A stretch of DNA of 64,000 nucleotides from JAUASW01 sp036880965 (GCF_036880965.1 NZ_JBAJMV010000003.1:558001-622000); one strand, 5' to 3'; counted from the first letter of the stretch, positions 52,072 through 59,919 are shown. The notes: generated by a model from the sequence alone, not told the origin. Numbers and translations are program-made.

Positions 52072-52512
52072 ATGGCAAGCGAGCTCGACCTGATGCTGTT
52101 CAACCAGCATCTTGAAGAGCTCCAGGCGCTGCCGCAGGCCGACCGTTGGACGATCAAGCGCGGCGACACCGCCGCGCTTGACGTCTCGGTCGACCTGTCC
52201 TCGCGCAAGGCGCCTCAGGAGCTATACCGCGTCCGGCTGCGCTGGACGGATTACTCAAAGCCGCCGTCGGTGAAGTTCGTCGGCATGACCACAGGGTCGG
52301 AGGCCGAGCCCCGTGCTTGGCCGAACTTCGACGGCAGCCGGCCGACGAGCTTCTTCGTCTGCCTGCCAATCACGAAAGAGGGCCATGACCATCACGGCGA
52401 ATGGGCCACCGGCGCCAACGCCTACCGGACAGTGGACGACCCGCTGGAGTATGTGCTGCTCAATCTTCAAAGCCTTTTGGACAACACCTATACAGGGAGG
52501 TGCAACCAATGA
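52072..52512 (+). CDS. E2-like ubiquitin-conjugating-fold protein
   Basis: A 146-residue protein with the E2-like core strands LYRVRLRWTDYSKPPSVKFVGMTTG followed by AEPRAWPNFDG and the candidate catalytic cysteine in SFFVCLPITKEGHDHHGEW. The order of strands, a Pro-rich turn, then Cys, His-rich segment and a C-terminal helix (LEYVLLNLQSLLDNTY) matches bacterial E2 relatives in Bil/Bub-type operons. It lies between Ubl and JAB genes; the JAB ATG overlaps its stop (ATGA). Confidence 0.75.
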   Translation: MASELDLMLFNQHLEELQALPQADRWTIKRGDTAALDVSVDLSSRKAPQELYRVRLRWTDYSKPPSVKFVGMTTGSEAEPRAWPNFDGSRPTSFFVCLPITKEGHDHHGEWATGANAYRTVDDPLEYVLLNLQSLLDNTYTGRCNQ

Positions 52513-53018
52513 ACAAGATCTCGTGGGCTCTGCCCGCCAATCTGATCTCGGAGTCCGTCGAAATCATGCGGCCGAACGGCGCGCAAGGAAACGAAGGGCT
52601 GGCCCTCTGGCTCGGCGACGAACATGACGACCTCGTCGAGTTCACTCATGTCCTTCGCCTTAAGGGTCCGGGCCTGGTCGTTCGGCCACTCCAACTGAGC
52701 CTTTCGTTGCGAGCGATCTCGCGCATCACTGGCCTGTCTGACGAGCTTGGCGTGTACTGGGCAGGTCAGATCCATAGCCATCCTGGCCGTTTCGTGGACT
52801 TGTCGCCCGTGGACCGCGCGATGGGGATCAAGGTCCAGGGATACCTGTCGGTTGTATGTCCCCACTATGCCCAGGCGCGCACGGAAGTGCTTGAACAGTG
52901 CGGTGTGCATCTATTCGACCAGGGCAGCTATCGCCGCCTTCCGCCGCACGAGGTTGCAGCGCGGATCCACATCCTCGACAAGAACGTGTCGGTCATTGAC
53001 TTAGAGGTATACGCATGA
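52509..53018 (+). CDS. JAB/JAMM-family metallopeptidase (deubiquitinase-like)
   Basis: A 169-residue JAMM protease. The zinc motif is complete: GQIHSHPGRFVDLSPVDR gives H-x-H-x7-S-x2-D, with an upstream Glu in the NEGLALWL segment. In related operons this enzyme removes the Ubl from targets or trims precursors. The start at 52509 overlaps the E2 stop; the stop overlaps the E1 start at 53015, both by 4 bp. About 169 residues is the usual size of a bare JAB domain. Confidence 0.88.
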   Translation: MNKISWALPANLISESVEIMRPNGAQGNEGLALWLGDEHDDLVEFTHVLRLKGPGLVVRPLQLSLSLRAISRITGLSDELGVYWAGQIHSHPGRFVDLSPVDRAMGIKVQGYLSVVCPHYAQARTEVLEQCGVHLFDQGSYRRLPPHEVAARIHILDKNVSVIDLEVYA

Positions 53019-54568
53019 ACGCGCAGAAACCAACGGCACCGGTGGAGGCCTCTCGGCCGATGGGTGTCGCCCAAGAACTCTCAGCCACCGTGCTGGACAC
53101 GAAAACGATCTTCTCCCGACGAGTTGTCTTGACAGGTGAACTCGACACGTTGTCCACCGCCAACGGCCGCTGGTGCCTGTTCGACGCAATGCGGCTTCTT
53201 TCCCGTGTGGTGGGAGTACTGCAAGTCGCACTGCCCAGAGGCCTGCCCGACCTCGATGCGGAGGTACGCGTGCTCGCTGATGGCCTCTGGTCGCAAGGCA
53301 GCGTTGAGGTTCGTCACATCGACGAGACCGACTTCAACATGGCGGTTGCGATCCTCAATGTCGGTCACCAGGGCAGAGATGATGTTCCCTGGACCAGCGT
53401 CAATTCCGACGGGTGGCTGGCCCGTTGCACCTCGACTGCGACAGCCATTCCCGCCGACTGCCGGCAGGCCAACCCGCTCGGCGCGATGCTTGCTGCTTCG
53501 GCCGGCGTCGCCGAGGTGTTCAAGCGTGTCTATGGCGTCCCGACCGAGGCCTATCCAATGATGGACGGCGAGCAGCTTTCGCTGTTCAGTCTCGACCCGG
53601 GTCACGCTGATATTGGGCCTCCGCTCCCTGAGGTCGTTCGCCTGCCAAGCACGCTCATAGTCGGAGCCGGAGCGATCGGAAACGCCCTGATCCTGCTTTG
53701 GTCGCAGCTGCCGCTTGAGGGCACGGTCCACATCCTTGACAAGCAGGTGTACGGCGAAGAAAACCTTGGCACGTGTTGCCTCCTCGATCAGAACCAGTGG
53801 CTCGGCGGTGGGAAGGCCGAACTCTTGGCGGGCTGGCTCAAGGCCAATGCCGTTGGCGCGATCGAAGCCACTGGCGAGCAATGCATGGTCGGCGATGCGG
53901 TGGACGGAGGATCGCTCACTGCGAAGCGAATCAACCTCGTGATCAACGGCCTGGACGACAACCAGGCCCGACACGATGCTCAACGCCTTTGGCCGTCGCT
54001 CATTGTCGATGGGGCCATCAACTCTTTCGGTGCCGCTGTCGTCACGCACAGCTTGGAGCGCCCCGACTGGGCATGTCTGAAGTGCACCTTTCCGTTGCCG
54101 GAGAAGGATGCGCTCGGCGATCAGGCTCGCGCAACTGGTTTAGGTGCAGCCTCCTTGGACGGCGATACCAACCGACCCATTAGTGAAGCGGATATAGCAG
54201 CCGCCGCGCCAGAAGTTCAGGAAGAGCTTCGTGCCGGACGCCAAGCCAGCGCTACCCTTTGCTCAATGCTGCCCCGACTGCTCGCTCGTCAGCGGCTGGG
54301 CGTCGAGCTGGAGGAGGGATTCCGTCCTTCGGTTCCGTTCGTCGCAAGTGCAGCCGCAGCGCTGACAATGGCGCAGGTTTTGCGACATCTGAACTGGCCC
54401 GACGCACGGCGCATCCATGAATTTCAGATCGCAGACCTCTTCAGAGGATTTCATACATCTCTGACACTGCAACGGCATGCATCCATGGGCTGCCAGTGCA
54501 CGACGCAACGAGACGCAATCCTGGCGCTGACCAAACGGCGGTTGGCCGCCGACCGCACCTTCGATTGA
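53015..54568 (+). CDS. E1-like activating enzyme (ThiF fold)
   Basis: A 517-residue protein. Residues about 1-200 form an N-terminal domain without a Rossmann loop (RLLSRVVGVLQVALPRGLPD..., VSNSDGWLARC-like text), as in the inactive half of other bacterial E1s. The adenylation domain follows: STLIVGAGAIGNALIL (nucleotide loop), HILDKQVYGEENLG, INLVINGLDDNQARHD, then WACLKCTFP with a candidate catalytic Cys and a late C-x-C pair. It would adenylate the Ubl C-terminal Gly and pass it to the E2. Last gene of the operon; the order Ubl-E2-JAB-E1 differs from the Ubl-E2-E1-DUB order of Bil. Confidence 0.85.
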   Translation: MNAQKPTAPVEASRPMGVAQELSATVLDTKTIFSRRVVLTGELDTLSTANGRWCLFDAMRLLSRVVGVLQVALPRGLPDLDAEVRVLADGLWSQGSVEVRHIDETDFNMAVAILNVGHQGRDDVPWTSVNSDGWLARCTSTATAIPADCRQANPLGAMLAASAGVAEVFKRVYGVPTEAYPMMDGEQLSLFSLDPGHADIGPPLPEVVRLPSTLIVGAGAIGNALILLWSQLPLEGTVHILDKQVYGEENLGTCCLLDQNQWLGGGKAELLAGWLKANAVGAIEATGEQCMVGDAVDGGSLTAKRINLVINGLDDNQARHDAQRLWPSLIVDGAINSFGAAVVTHSLERPDWACLKCTFPLPEKDALGDQARATGLGAASLDGDTNRPISEADIAAAAPEVQEELRAGRQASATLCSMLPRLLARQRLGVELEEGFRPSVPFVASAAAALTMAQVLRHLNWPDARRIHEFQIADLFRGFHTSLTLQRHASMGCQCTTQRDAILALTKRRLAADRTFD

Positions 54569-54662
54569 CGGCGCAGAGCGCCGCTCTGATGATGGGCAGA
54601 ATTACCAACGATTTGCTTTCAACTTGCGAGGCTTCTCGAGAAGCCGTTAGCTGGCAACGCCT

Positions 54663-55259
54663 ATGAGAAAAACACTTGCAAGGCTCTTCCGCTTCTATGT
54701 AGACCTACCACTGGTCGTTGCCTTCCTACTCTTGGTGGTCATTTTTCGGCGTGCGCTCTTCGATGAACTGCTGATGCCACTTGCCGAGCACCTCTCGAAG
54801 GCTGCCCAGAATTCTGTAGCTGAGACGCTGATTCTGGGAGTGATCTCGAATGTGATTACCGCCCTACTCTTGGCGGCTATTGCCCTAGCGTTCTTCAGAC
54901 TCTTGATGCGATCAAGGCTGTCTGGCGACTACAAGGCGTTCCAGATAGAGGGTGACCAAGAGATCCCCTACGGAACCGCCAAGATACTCTTCTCTCCGCT
55001 CGCGCTAGACAGAGGCGGGATTCCAGTGAAGCTGCGCCTTGATCACGACGACCTGCACCTGGAAGGCCAAGGTCACATAGTCAACAACAGCATCCTCATT
55101 GGGCACTACATCGAAACTGGCAAACCTGAGCGCCGTCGTTGTGGAAGCTTTTTCTATCGACTCGACGGTACAGGGGACACTTGGCATGGGCATTTCCTGT
55201 ATGTCAGTCCCGATACGGCTGAAACCATTACAGGAGTGGGCAAGTGGAGCCGTATCTAG
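54663..55259 (+). CDS. Two-span membrane protein of unknown function
   Basis: A 198-residue protein with two membrane helices, LPLVVAFLLLVVIFRRALF and ILGVISNVITALLLAAIALAFFRLL, joined by a short loop, followed by a roughly 100-residue soluble beta-rich domain (GDYKAFQIEGDQEIPYGTAKI..., VKLRLDHDDLHLEG, WHGHFLYVS). No named family recognised. It stands 94 bp after the E1-like gene, same strand, across a perfect palindrome (GGCTTCTCGAGAAGCC at 54630-54645). Two-span proteins with a sensor-like domain often act as membrane effectors in defence operons, but that is only a suggestion here. Confidence 0.65.
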   Translation: MRKTLARLFRFYVDLPLVVAFLLLVVIFRRALFDELLMPLAEHLSKAAQNSVAETLILGVISNVITALLLAAIALAFFRLLMRSRLSGDYKAFQIEGDQEIPYGTAKILFSPLALDRGGIPVKLRLDHDDLHLEGQGHIVNNSILIGHYIETGKPERRRCGSFFYRLDGTGDTWHGHFLYVSPDTAETITGVGKWSRI

Positions 55260-55859
55260 GCACGTTTCATAGGCTTTTCGTGCCTGGAGTCGGAACCGTA
55301 GTTTTGTATCAGCCACGTTCAAGAGTGTTCGTATGGATTGAGTTAAGGATTCCAATCCGTCAGCGCGGCAATGGCCATGCGGCCACGCTTGTCACCAAGA
55401 CGCTTGATAGCGTTCCTGGTCTGCACTATGTGGACTTTGATCCTGCAATTCGCTCGTTCCACATGGTTGCGCTTGAACGTCGCTGGCGCCGACGAGGTGC
55501 GTCTCGCTGGTTTAGAGGATGCGTCTCCTATGTCGTTCGCTCTCGGCCTGCCGAACACTCTGTCTCGCCGCATCTATCTAGTCATCGAACACTGCCGCAG
55601 GTAACGTCGTTTCGATCCACTGCATCTCTGCATCGAGCGTTAAAAATGATTGACATCGATCTTGGTAACGACAGGCAGCGCAAGGCCAGAACGTCGCAGT
55701 AGATGACGTGATAGCTGGGTAGCCCGGAGGCAGCGAGCGCATTCTTTCTTGATCAGGCTTTCACCACCGCAGCCCGTATTGCGAATGTCATTCGGCGACA
55801 AGACCTTGCGATGATTTAAGCCCATGCGAACTTAACCAAGCTATTGCTCGAGGACTGCC
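55260..55859. other. 600-bp stretch without an intact gene
   Basis: No convincing gene. The minus-strand frame 55343-55573 contains KRNHVERANCRIK, which has the look of the C-terminal part of a degraded transposase, but it is too short to assign. The end of the stretch (55781-55823) is repeated at 63152-63194. The rtcR terminator should lie here, but I see no clear hairpin with a T-run. Confidence 0.4.
55781..55823 (+). repeat. Imperfect direct repeat, left copy, beside rtcR
   Basis: Shares 33 of 43 positions with 63152-63194 in the same orientation, with the uninterrupted core GACAAGACCTTGCG. It ends 37 bp before the rtcR stop. Confidence 0.7.
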
Positions 55860-57464
55860 TCACCTCGGTGTTCGGATTGCTTCCCACGTCAGTCCAAACT
55901 TGAGCAGATACTTGCGTAGCCGGTCGGCGTCGTTGACAACCGAACGCTGGGCGCGTGACTGGTCAAAGAGCCGGCGGCCCGCGTCGGAGAGTGTCAGGGA
56001 CTCCCTGCAGATCCCTATGACGGCTTCGAGTTGCAGGCGGTCAAACAAGTCCAGCTTGCTAGCTGCATCTACGGGCAGGATCGCGTCGAGATCGACTTCG
56101 GGCGTCTGCATATCTCCTGCGGGCTGCCAGAGCCATCGAAGCCGCTGGATTTCGGCATCGACCAATCCCGCCGAAATCCGCCCTCCGTCCGCCAGGGTCG
56201 CCATGCGCGTGACGCTTGCAGACAGGTCACGGAAGTTGCCGCTCCAAAGCGCCTCCGATGACTTGGCAAACTGAAGATACCGGGTCTTGGCTTCCGCGTT
56301 GAACCGAACCGCCCGGCCGGTCTCGGCCGCCGCTCGGGTAAGCAGATGTTCGACGTTAGGCTCGAGGTCCTCAGGGCGTTGCGCCAGGCCCGGCAGCGTG
56401 TACGACCAAAGGTTGATACGGGCGAACAGGTCCTCCCGGAAGCGGCCCTGTGCAACGTCGACGCGCAAGTCTCGATTCGTGCCAGCGATCAGTTGGAAAT
56501 CGCTGCTGACCTCCCGGTCGCTGCCCATCGGCAAGAAGCGCTTCTCTTCCACCGCCTTGAGCAGCATGGCCTGCTCGTCCAAGCCCAGTTCGCCGATCTC
56601 ATCGAGGAAAAGAACACCTTGATGTGCGGTGCGAAGCAAACCCGCTCTATCGGCCGCAGCGCCCGTGAAGGCGCCCTTCTTGTGGCCGAACAGGGTCGAT
56701 GCCGCGCCATCCCCGCGTAGCGTGGCGCAGTTGACTTCGACGAAGTCGCCCTGGACTTGGTGGCGAGACTTCTTGAGCTCGAACATGCGCCGCGCGAGGT
56801 GAGACTTGCCTGCACCCGTAGGGCCGGTCAGCAGGACGGGCGCCTGCGAGCGAACCGCCACACGCTCGATTTCCTCGATCAAGGCATTGAAGCGCTTGTT
56901 GCGGGTGGGGATGCCGCTCTTGAGGAACTCCAGCGCTTCCGTGTGTGCCTGGCTGAAGCGCTGGGCAAGTACGTCGTAGCGCGAGAGGTCCAGGTCGATC
57001 AGCGTGTAGCTGCCGGGATTGCCGCGCTCCTGCTTCTTCGGCGGTGCCGTCTGCAGCAGCACGCCGGGGATGAAGCGCGACTCCACCATCAGGAACATGC
57101 AGATTTGAGCCACATGCGTGCCAGTCGTGATATGCGCCCAATACTGCTCGTGTGCCGGATCGAAGCGATAGCCGCGTGCCCAGTCATAAAGCGCCGCATA
57201 CATCACCCCGAAATCCCACGGATCGGCGACGTCCATCGGCACCAGGTTCACGACGGTGTCGGGCGACACGTTCGCGATGTCACGCACAAGCGTCTGCGCC
57301 AGCGCTTCGTACTTCGTTGCGTAAAGCAGCTCCAGCCGGTCGATCAGCGTGTCTTCGTGCTGGACCAAGGAGATCGTCGGCCGCCACTTCTCCCAGCGGC
57401 CGGCACCTTGGCCTGAGTCCAGCTGGGTTCCCATGAATCCGATGACAACATTCTTCTTGGACAT
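55860..57464 (-). CDS. rtcR: RNA-repair operon activator RtcR (sigma-54-dependent)
   Basis: A 534-residue bacterial enhancer-binding protein. Residues 1-185 form the RtcR N-terminal CARF-type sensing domain (VVIGFMGTQLDSGQG, ANVSPDTVVNLVPMDVADPWDFG, HITTGTHVAQICMF), thought to bind RNA ends with cyclic phosphate. The AAA+ domain follows: Walker A LTGPTGAGKSHLAR, the sigma-54 contact loop GHKKGAFTGA, and Walker B GVLFLDEIGELG. The C-terminus carries a helical DNA-binding region. It is divergent from rsr, with the sigma-54 promoter between them, so it is the likely activator of the operon. Confidence 0.96.
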   Translation of the reverse strand: MSKKNVVIGFMGTQLDSGQGAGRWEKWRPTISLVQHEDTLIDRLELLYATKYEALAQTLVRDIANVSPDTVVNLVPMDVADPWDFGVMYAALYDWARGYRFDPAHEQYWAHITTGTHVAQICMFLMVESRFIPGVLLQTAPPKKQERGNPGSYTLIDLDLSRYDVLAQRFSQAHTEALEFLKSGIPTRNKRFNALIEEIERVAVRSQAPVLLTGPTGAGKSHLARRMFELKKSRHQVQGDFVEVNCATLRGDGAASTLFGHKKGAFTGAAADRAGLLRTAHQGVLFLDEIGELGLDEQAMLLKAVEEKRFLPMGSDREVSSDFQLIAGTNRDLRVDVAQGRFREDLFARINLWSYTLPGLAQRPEDLEPNVEHLLTRAAAETGRAVRFNAEAKTRYLQFAKSSEALWSGNFRDLSASVTRMATLADGGRISAGLVDAEIQRLRWLWQPAGDMQTPEVDLDAILPVDAASKLDLFDRLQLEAVIGICRESLTLSDAGRRLFDQSRAQRSVVNDADRLRKYLLKFGLTWEAIRTPR

Positions 57465-57607
57465 AGCTATATTGATATTTAACTAGCTGTGATTCTAGTA
57501 TTTTGATGATTCCACTGACGCGCAGTTTGGAGGCCACAACGGAGAAAGCACAATATTCCTTTGAAAATCAATGAGTTATTTGTTCTGGCATCAGCGACTT
57601 TCGAAGC
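57465..57607. promoter_or_regulatory. rtcR-rsr divergent region, likely RtcR binding sites
   Basis: 143 AT-rich bp between the rtcR start and the sigma-54 promoter of rsr. Enhancer sites for RtcR are expected here. AT-rich near-palindromic text is present around 57471-57500, but I could not define a repeated binding motif with confidence. Confidence 0.4.
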
Positions 57608-57623
57608 TGGCACACGCTTTGCA
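57608..57623 (+). promoter_or_regulatory. Sigma-54 (-24/-12) promoter of the RNA-repair operon
   Basis: TGGCAC-N5-TTGCA is a perfect match to the sigma-54 core consensus. It lies 48 bp upstream of the rsr start, on the same strand, opposite the gene for the sigma-54 activator RtcR. Confidence 0.92.
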
Positions 57624-57670
57624 ATGAAGAAGGTACGAACAACAAGTTGAATGCAAAGAGGAGAACACTC

Positions 57671-59245
57671 ATGGTCAACACGCAACTCTTCCAAACCCTC
57701 AAGGGCGCGCTGCTGCCTACCGCCGCGGCACGCAACGCTGAGCAGGCGCCGGCATACGCTTTCAGCCCCCGCCATCAGCTGGCGCAACTCGCAGCTACGG
57801 GTTGCCTGAGCCAGACCTTCTACGCCAACGCGGAAGACCAACTCGATAAGGTGACAGCGCTGGCGCAAGAAGTCGAAGCCGCTTTCGTCGCCAAGACCGC
57901 GATCTACGCCCGTCAGTCCGGCCACATGAAGGACATGCCGGCGCTGCTGGCCGCCGGCCTGGCTGTGCGTGACGTTGCTCTGCTGAACCAGGTGTTCTCG
58001 CGAGTGGTCGACAACGGCAAGATGCTGCGCAACTTCGTGCAGATCCTGCGAAGCGGCGCTGTGGGCCGCAAGTCGCTGGGTACTCGCCCGAAGAAGCTGG
58101 TGCAGCACTGGTTGCTGACGGCGACCGAGAAGCAGTTGCTGAACGCCGCCGTGGGCAATACGCCCTCGCTGGCCGACGTGGTCAAGATGGTTCACCCCAA
58201 GCCCACCGAGGCCTGGCGTGCCGCCTGGTTCGCATGGCTGATCGGCAAGCCGGTCGATGAAGCGGCTCTGCCGCCCATCACCCAAGCGTTCGAACGCTTC
58301 AAGCGCGAAAGCGCCCAAGGCGTGGCGACCGATGTACCGGAGGTTCCGTTCCAGATGCTGACTGCGCTGGAGCTGAGCTCGGCCCAGTGGGCACAGATCG
58401 CTCGCACCGGTTCATGGCAGATGGTGCGTCAGAACCTGAACAACTTTGCTCGTCATGGTGTGTTCGACATTGAAGGAATGGCCGAGGTTGTCGCTGCCAA
58501 GTTGAGCGATCCGCAGGCTGTGGCCAAGGCTCGAGTGATGCCGTACCAGCTCATGGCTGCGTTCAAGGCGACCGGCGATGCCGTGCCGCAGGTGGTTCGC
58601 GACGCGCTGCAGGATGCGATGGAAGTCGCGCTGAACAACGTGCCCAGCTTTGAGGGGCGCGTGGTGGTGTGCCCCGACGTGTCGGGCTCGATGAGCTCGG
58701 CCGTGACGGGTCATCGCGGTTCGGCGACGTCCAGCGTGCGTTGCATCGACGTGGCTGCCTTGGTGGCTGCGGCGGTGCTGCGCAAGAACCCGCAGGCCCG
58801 TGTGCTGCCGTTCGAACAGGATGTGGTGACGCTGTCGTTGAACGCCCGCGACTCGGTCATGACCAACGCGCAAGCGCTGGCCAAGATCGGCGGTGGCGGT
58901 ACGAACTGCAGCGCGCCGCTGGCGCTGTTGAACCGTGAGCGCGCATCGGTGGATTTGCTGGTCCTGGTCTCGGACAACGAGTCCTGGGTCGACGCCAACT
59001 GGCGTGGCGCGACGCAGACCTTGCGCGAATGGGAAGTGCTGAAGAAGCGCAACCCGAAGGCGCGCCTGGTGTGCATCGACATCCAGCCGACCGCGACCAC
59101 CCAGGCGGCGGAGCGCCATGACATCCTGAATGTCGGCGGCTTCTCCGACGCGGTGTTCACGATGGTGGCGAACTTTGCCAACGGCAAGATGGACGCCGAT
59201 CACTGGGTCGGCGAGATCGACAAGGTCTCGCTGGCGGCGCAGTAA
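57671..59245 (+). CDS. rsr: Ro60-related RNA-binding protein Rsr (TROVE domain)
   Basis: A 524-residue bacterial Ro protein. The TROVE HEAT-repeat ring spans about residues 1-330 (LAQLAATGCLSQTFYANAEDQL, KTAIYARQSGHMKDMPALLAA, NPKPTEAWRAAW-like text), and the C-terminal von Willebrand A domain has a MIDAS motif in VVCPDVSGSMSS with a later Thr in GGGGTNCSAPL. Ro rings hold Y RNAs and help exonucleases handle damaged or structured RNA. The start at 57671 (MVNTQLFQ) has GAGGAGA upstream. Its Y RNAs are predicted directly downstream. Confidence 0.95.
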   Translation: MVNTQLFQTLKGALLPTAAARNAEQAPAYAFSPRHQLAQLAATGCLSQTFYANAEDQLDKVTALAQEVEAAFVAKTAIYARQSGHMKDMPALLAAGLAVRDVALLNQVFSRVVDNGKMLRNFVQILRSGAVGRKSLGTRPKKLVQHWLLTATEKQLLNAAVGNTPSLADVVKMVHPKPTEAWRAAWFAWLIGKPVDEAALPPITQAFERFKRESAQGVATDVPEVPFQMLTALELSSAQWAQIARTGSWQMVRQNLNNFARHGVFDIEGMAEVVAAKLSDPQAVAKARVMPYQLMAAFKATGDAVPQVVRDALQDAMEVALNNVPSFEGRVVVCPDVSGSMSSAVTGHRGSATSSVRCIDVAALVAAAVLRKNPQARVLPFEQDVVTLSLNARDSVMTNAQALAKIGGGGTNCSAPLALLNRERASVDLLVLVSDNESWVDANWRGATQTLREWEVLKKRNPKARLVCIDIQPTATTQAAERHDILNVGGFSDAVFTMVANFANGKMDADHWVGEIDKVSLAAQ

Positions 59246-59265
59246 ACAGAAGGATGAAGAAGTAA

Positions 59266-59393
59266 GGGATGTCGCTTGCGAATGCCCACAGGAGTACAGC
59301 ACCAACTAGCCACGCGGGCCTGCAAGCCCGCAGCTGCCCGAGCTTGCAACGGCGGCCGGCACCTCTTGTGAATCTCGTCGCTTGCGGCATCCC
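59266..59393 (+). ncRNA. Predicted Y RNA a
   Basis: Both ends pair: GGGATGTCGC-TT-GCGA (59266-59281) with TCGC-TT-GCGGCATCCC (59378-59393), 10 bp (one G-T) plus 4 bp around a TT/TT internal loop. Inside is a perfect hairpin GCGGGC / GCCCGC (59314-59331). Directly after the 5' arm is GCGAATGC and then GGAGTACA, a pair of motifs shared with the three following units. Long-range closing stem plus position after rsr identify a Y RNA by structure; boundaries are those of the stem. Confidence 0.75.
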
Positions 59394-59423
59394 CCCAAAT
59401 GAGACCTTTGTTGGACGAATGCC

Positions 59424-59457
59424 GATGAGACTACATTCAGATTGTTAGCGTCTCATC
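59424..59457 (+). other. Hairpin between Y RNA a and b
   Basis: GATGAGAC and GTCTCATC form a perfect 8-bp stem around an 18-base loop. No T-run follows. It might be a processing or stabilising element between the RNA units. Confidence 0.5.
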
Positions 59458-59503
59458 ACCGCTTAGTCGTCACGCGCAGGGCTCTGGTCCACGAATTGAT
59501 TTC

Positions 59504-59597
59504 GCGCGAATGCTGGCAGGAATACATCGGAACGCCGGGGGTTCGAATCCTCAACCGGGAAACCGGCATGGCATCTTCCTGTCGCCCCTTGTCGCGC
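59504..59597 (+). ncRNA. Predicted Y RNA b, with T-arm-like hairpin
   Basis: Outer stem GCGCGA (59504-59509) / TCGCGC (59592-59597); inner stem GGCAGGAA (59515-59522) / TTCCTGTC (59576-59583) with one G-T pair. The loop has a tRNA T-arm-like element, GGGGGTTCGAATCCTC (59537-59552), then CCGG-GAAA-CCGG (59555-59566), a GNRA-closed hairpin in the place of an acceptor stem. The shared motifs GCGAATGC and GGAATACA are present. Confidence 0.65.
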
Positions 59598-59605
59598 TCT
59601 TTTGC

Positions 59606-59747
59606 GATGTCCTGCTGCGAATGCAGGTGGAACTACAGACTATTAATCTCGGTGTCGCGGGTTCGAGTCCCGTCGGCCTCCGTCAGGAAGCCGTAGCTCA
59701 GTGGTAGAGCACGATGTTTCACCAAAACCTTGTCGCAGCATGGCATC
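59606..59747 (+). ncRNA. yrlA: Predicted Y RNA c with YrlA-type permuted tRNA mimic
   Basis: The closing stem pairs 59606-59620 with 59733-59747 (14 of 15 positions, one G-T, one mismatch; arms end TGCTGCGA / TCGCAGCA). A second stem pairs GGTGGAAC (59626-59633) with GTTTCACC (59716-59723). The loop holds a circularly permuted tRNA elbow: 17-nt T-arm (59657-59673, loop TTCGAGT), acceptor strands CGGCCTCC / GGAAGCCG (59674-59681 / 59686-59693) closed by GTCA, the bases T-A as positions 8-9, and D-arm GCTC-AGTGGTA-GAGC (59696-59710). This matches the described YrlA module. An anticodon-arm-like piece (GACTATTAATC) precedes the T-arm. Confidence 0.82.
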
Positions 59748-59756
59748 ACTCTTTTA

Positions 59757-59883
59757 GCGGTGAATGCAGATGGAATTACAGGTAAACGCACGCAGCACTT
59801 GCTGCGTGTCCCGTGAGCGATCACGGGACGCTCGGGTTCAAGTCCCGGTCCAGCAATGGATGGCGGAGTGAAGATTTCATCGC
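59757..59883 (+). ncRNA. Predicted Y RNA d with tRNA-like features
   Basis: Closing stem GCGGTGAA (59757-59764) / TTCATCGC (59876-59883), 8 bp with one G-T. Shared motifs GAATGC and GGAATTACA follow the 5' arm. Inside: hairpin ACGCAGC / GCTGCGT (59789-59806), a perfect 9-bp hairpin GTCCCGTGA / TCACGGGAC around GCGA (59808-59829), a T-arm TCGGGTTCAAGTCCCGG (59832-59848), and TCCA-GCAA-TGGA (59849-59860), a GNRA-closed stem in the acceptor place. The unit ends 36 bp before rtcB. Confidence 0.65.
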
Positions 59884-59919
59884 CTCTTTGTCACCGCACT
59901 TTTGATAGAGAAGAACAAC

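Noticed and set aside
55343..55573. Transposase gene on the minus strand
   Set aside because: Only about 35 residues resemble a transposase tail (KRNHVERANCRIK); too short and without a catalytic motif to name a family.
59655..59855. Ordinary tRNA genes suggested by TTCGAGTCC and AGCTCAGTGGTAGAGC
   Set aside because: T-arm comes before the D-arm and the acceptor strands are joined in a hairpin; no unit reads as a colinear tRNA. The arrangement fits a Y RNA tRNA mimic instead.
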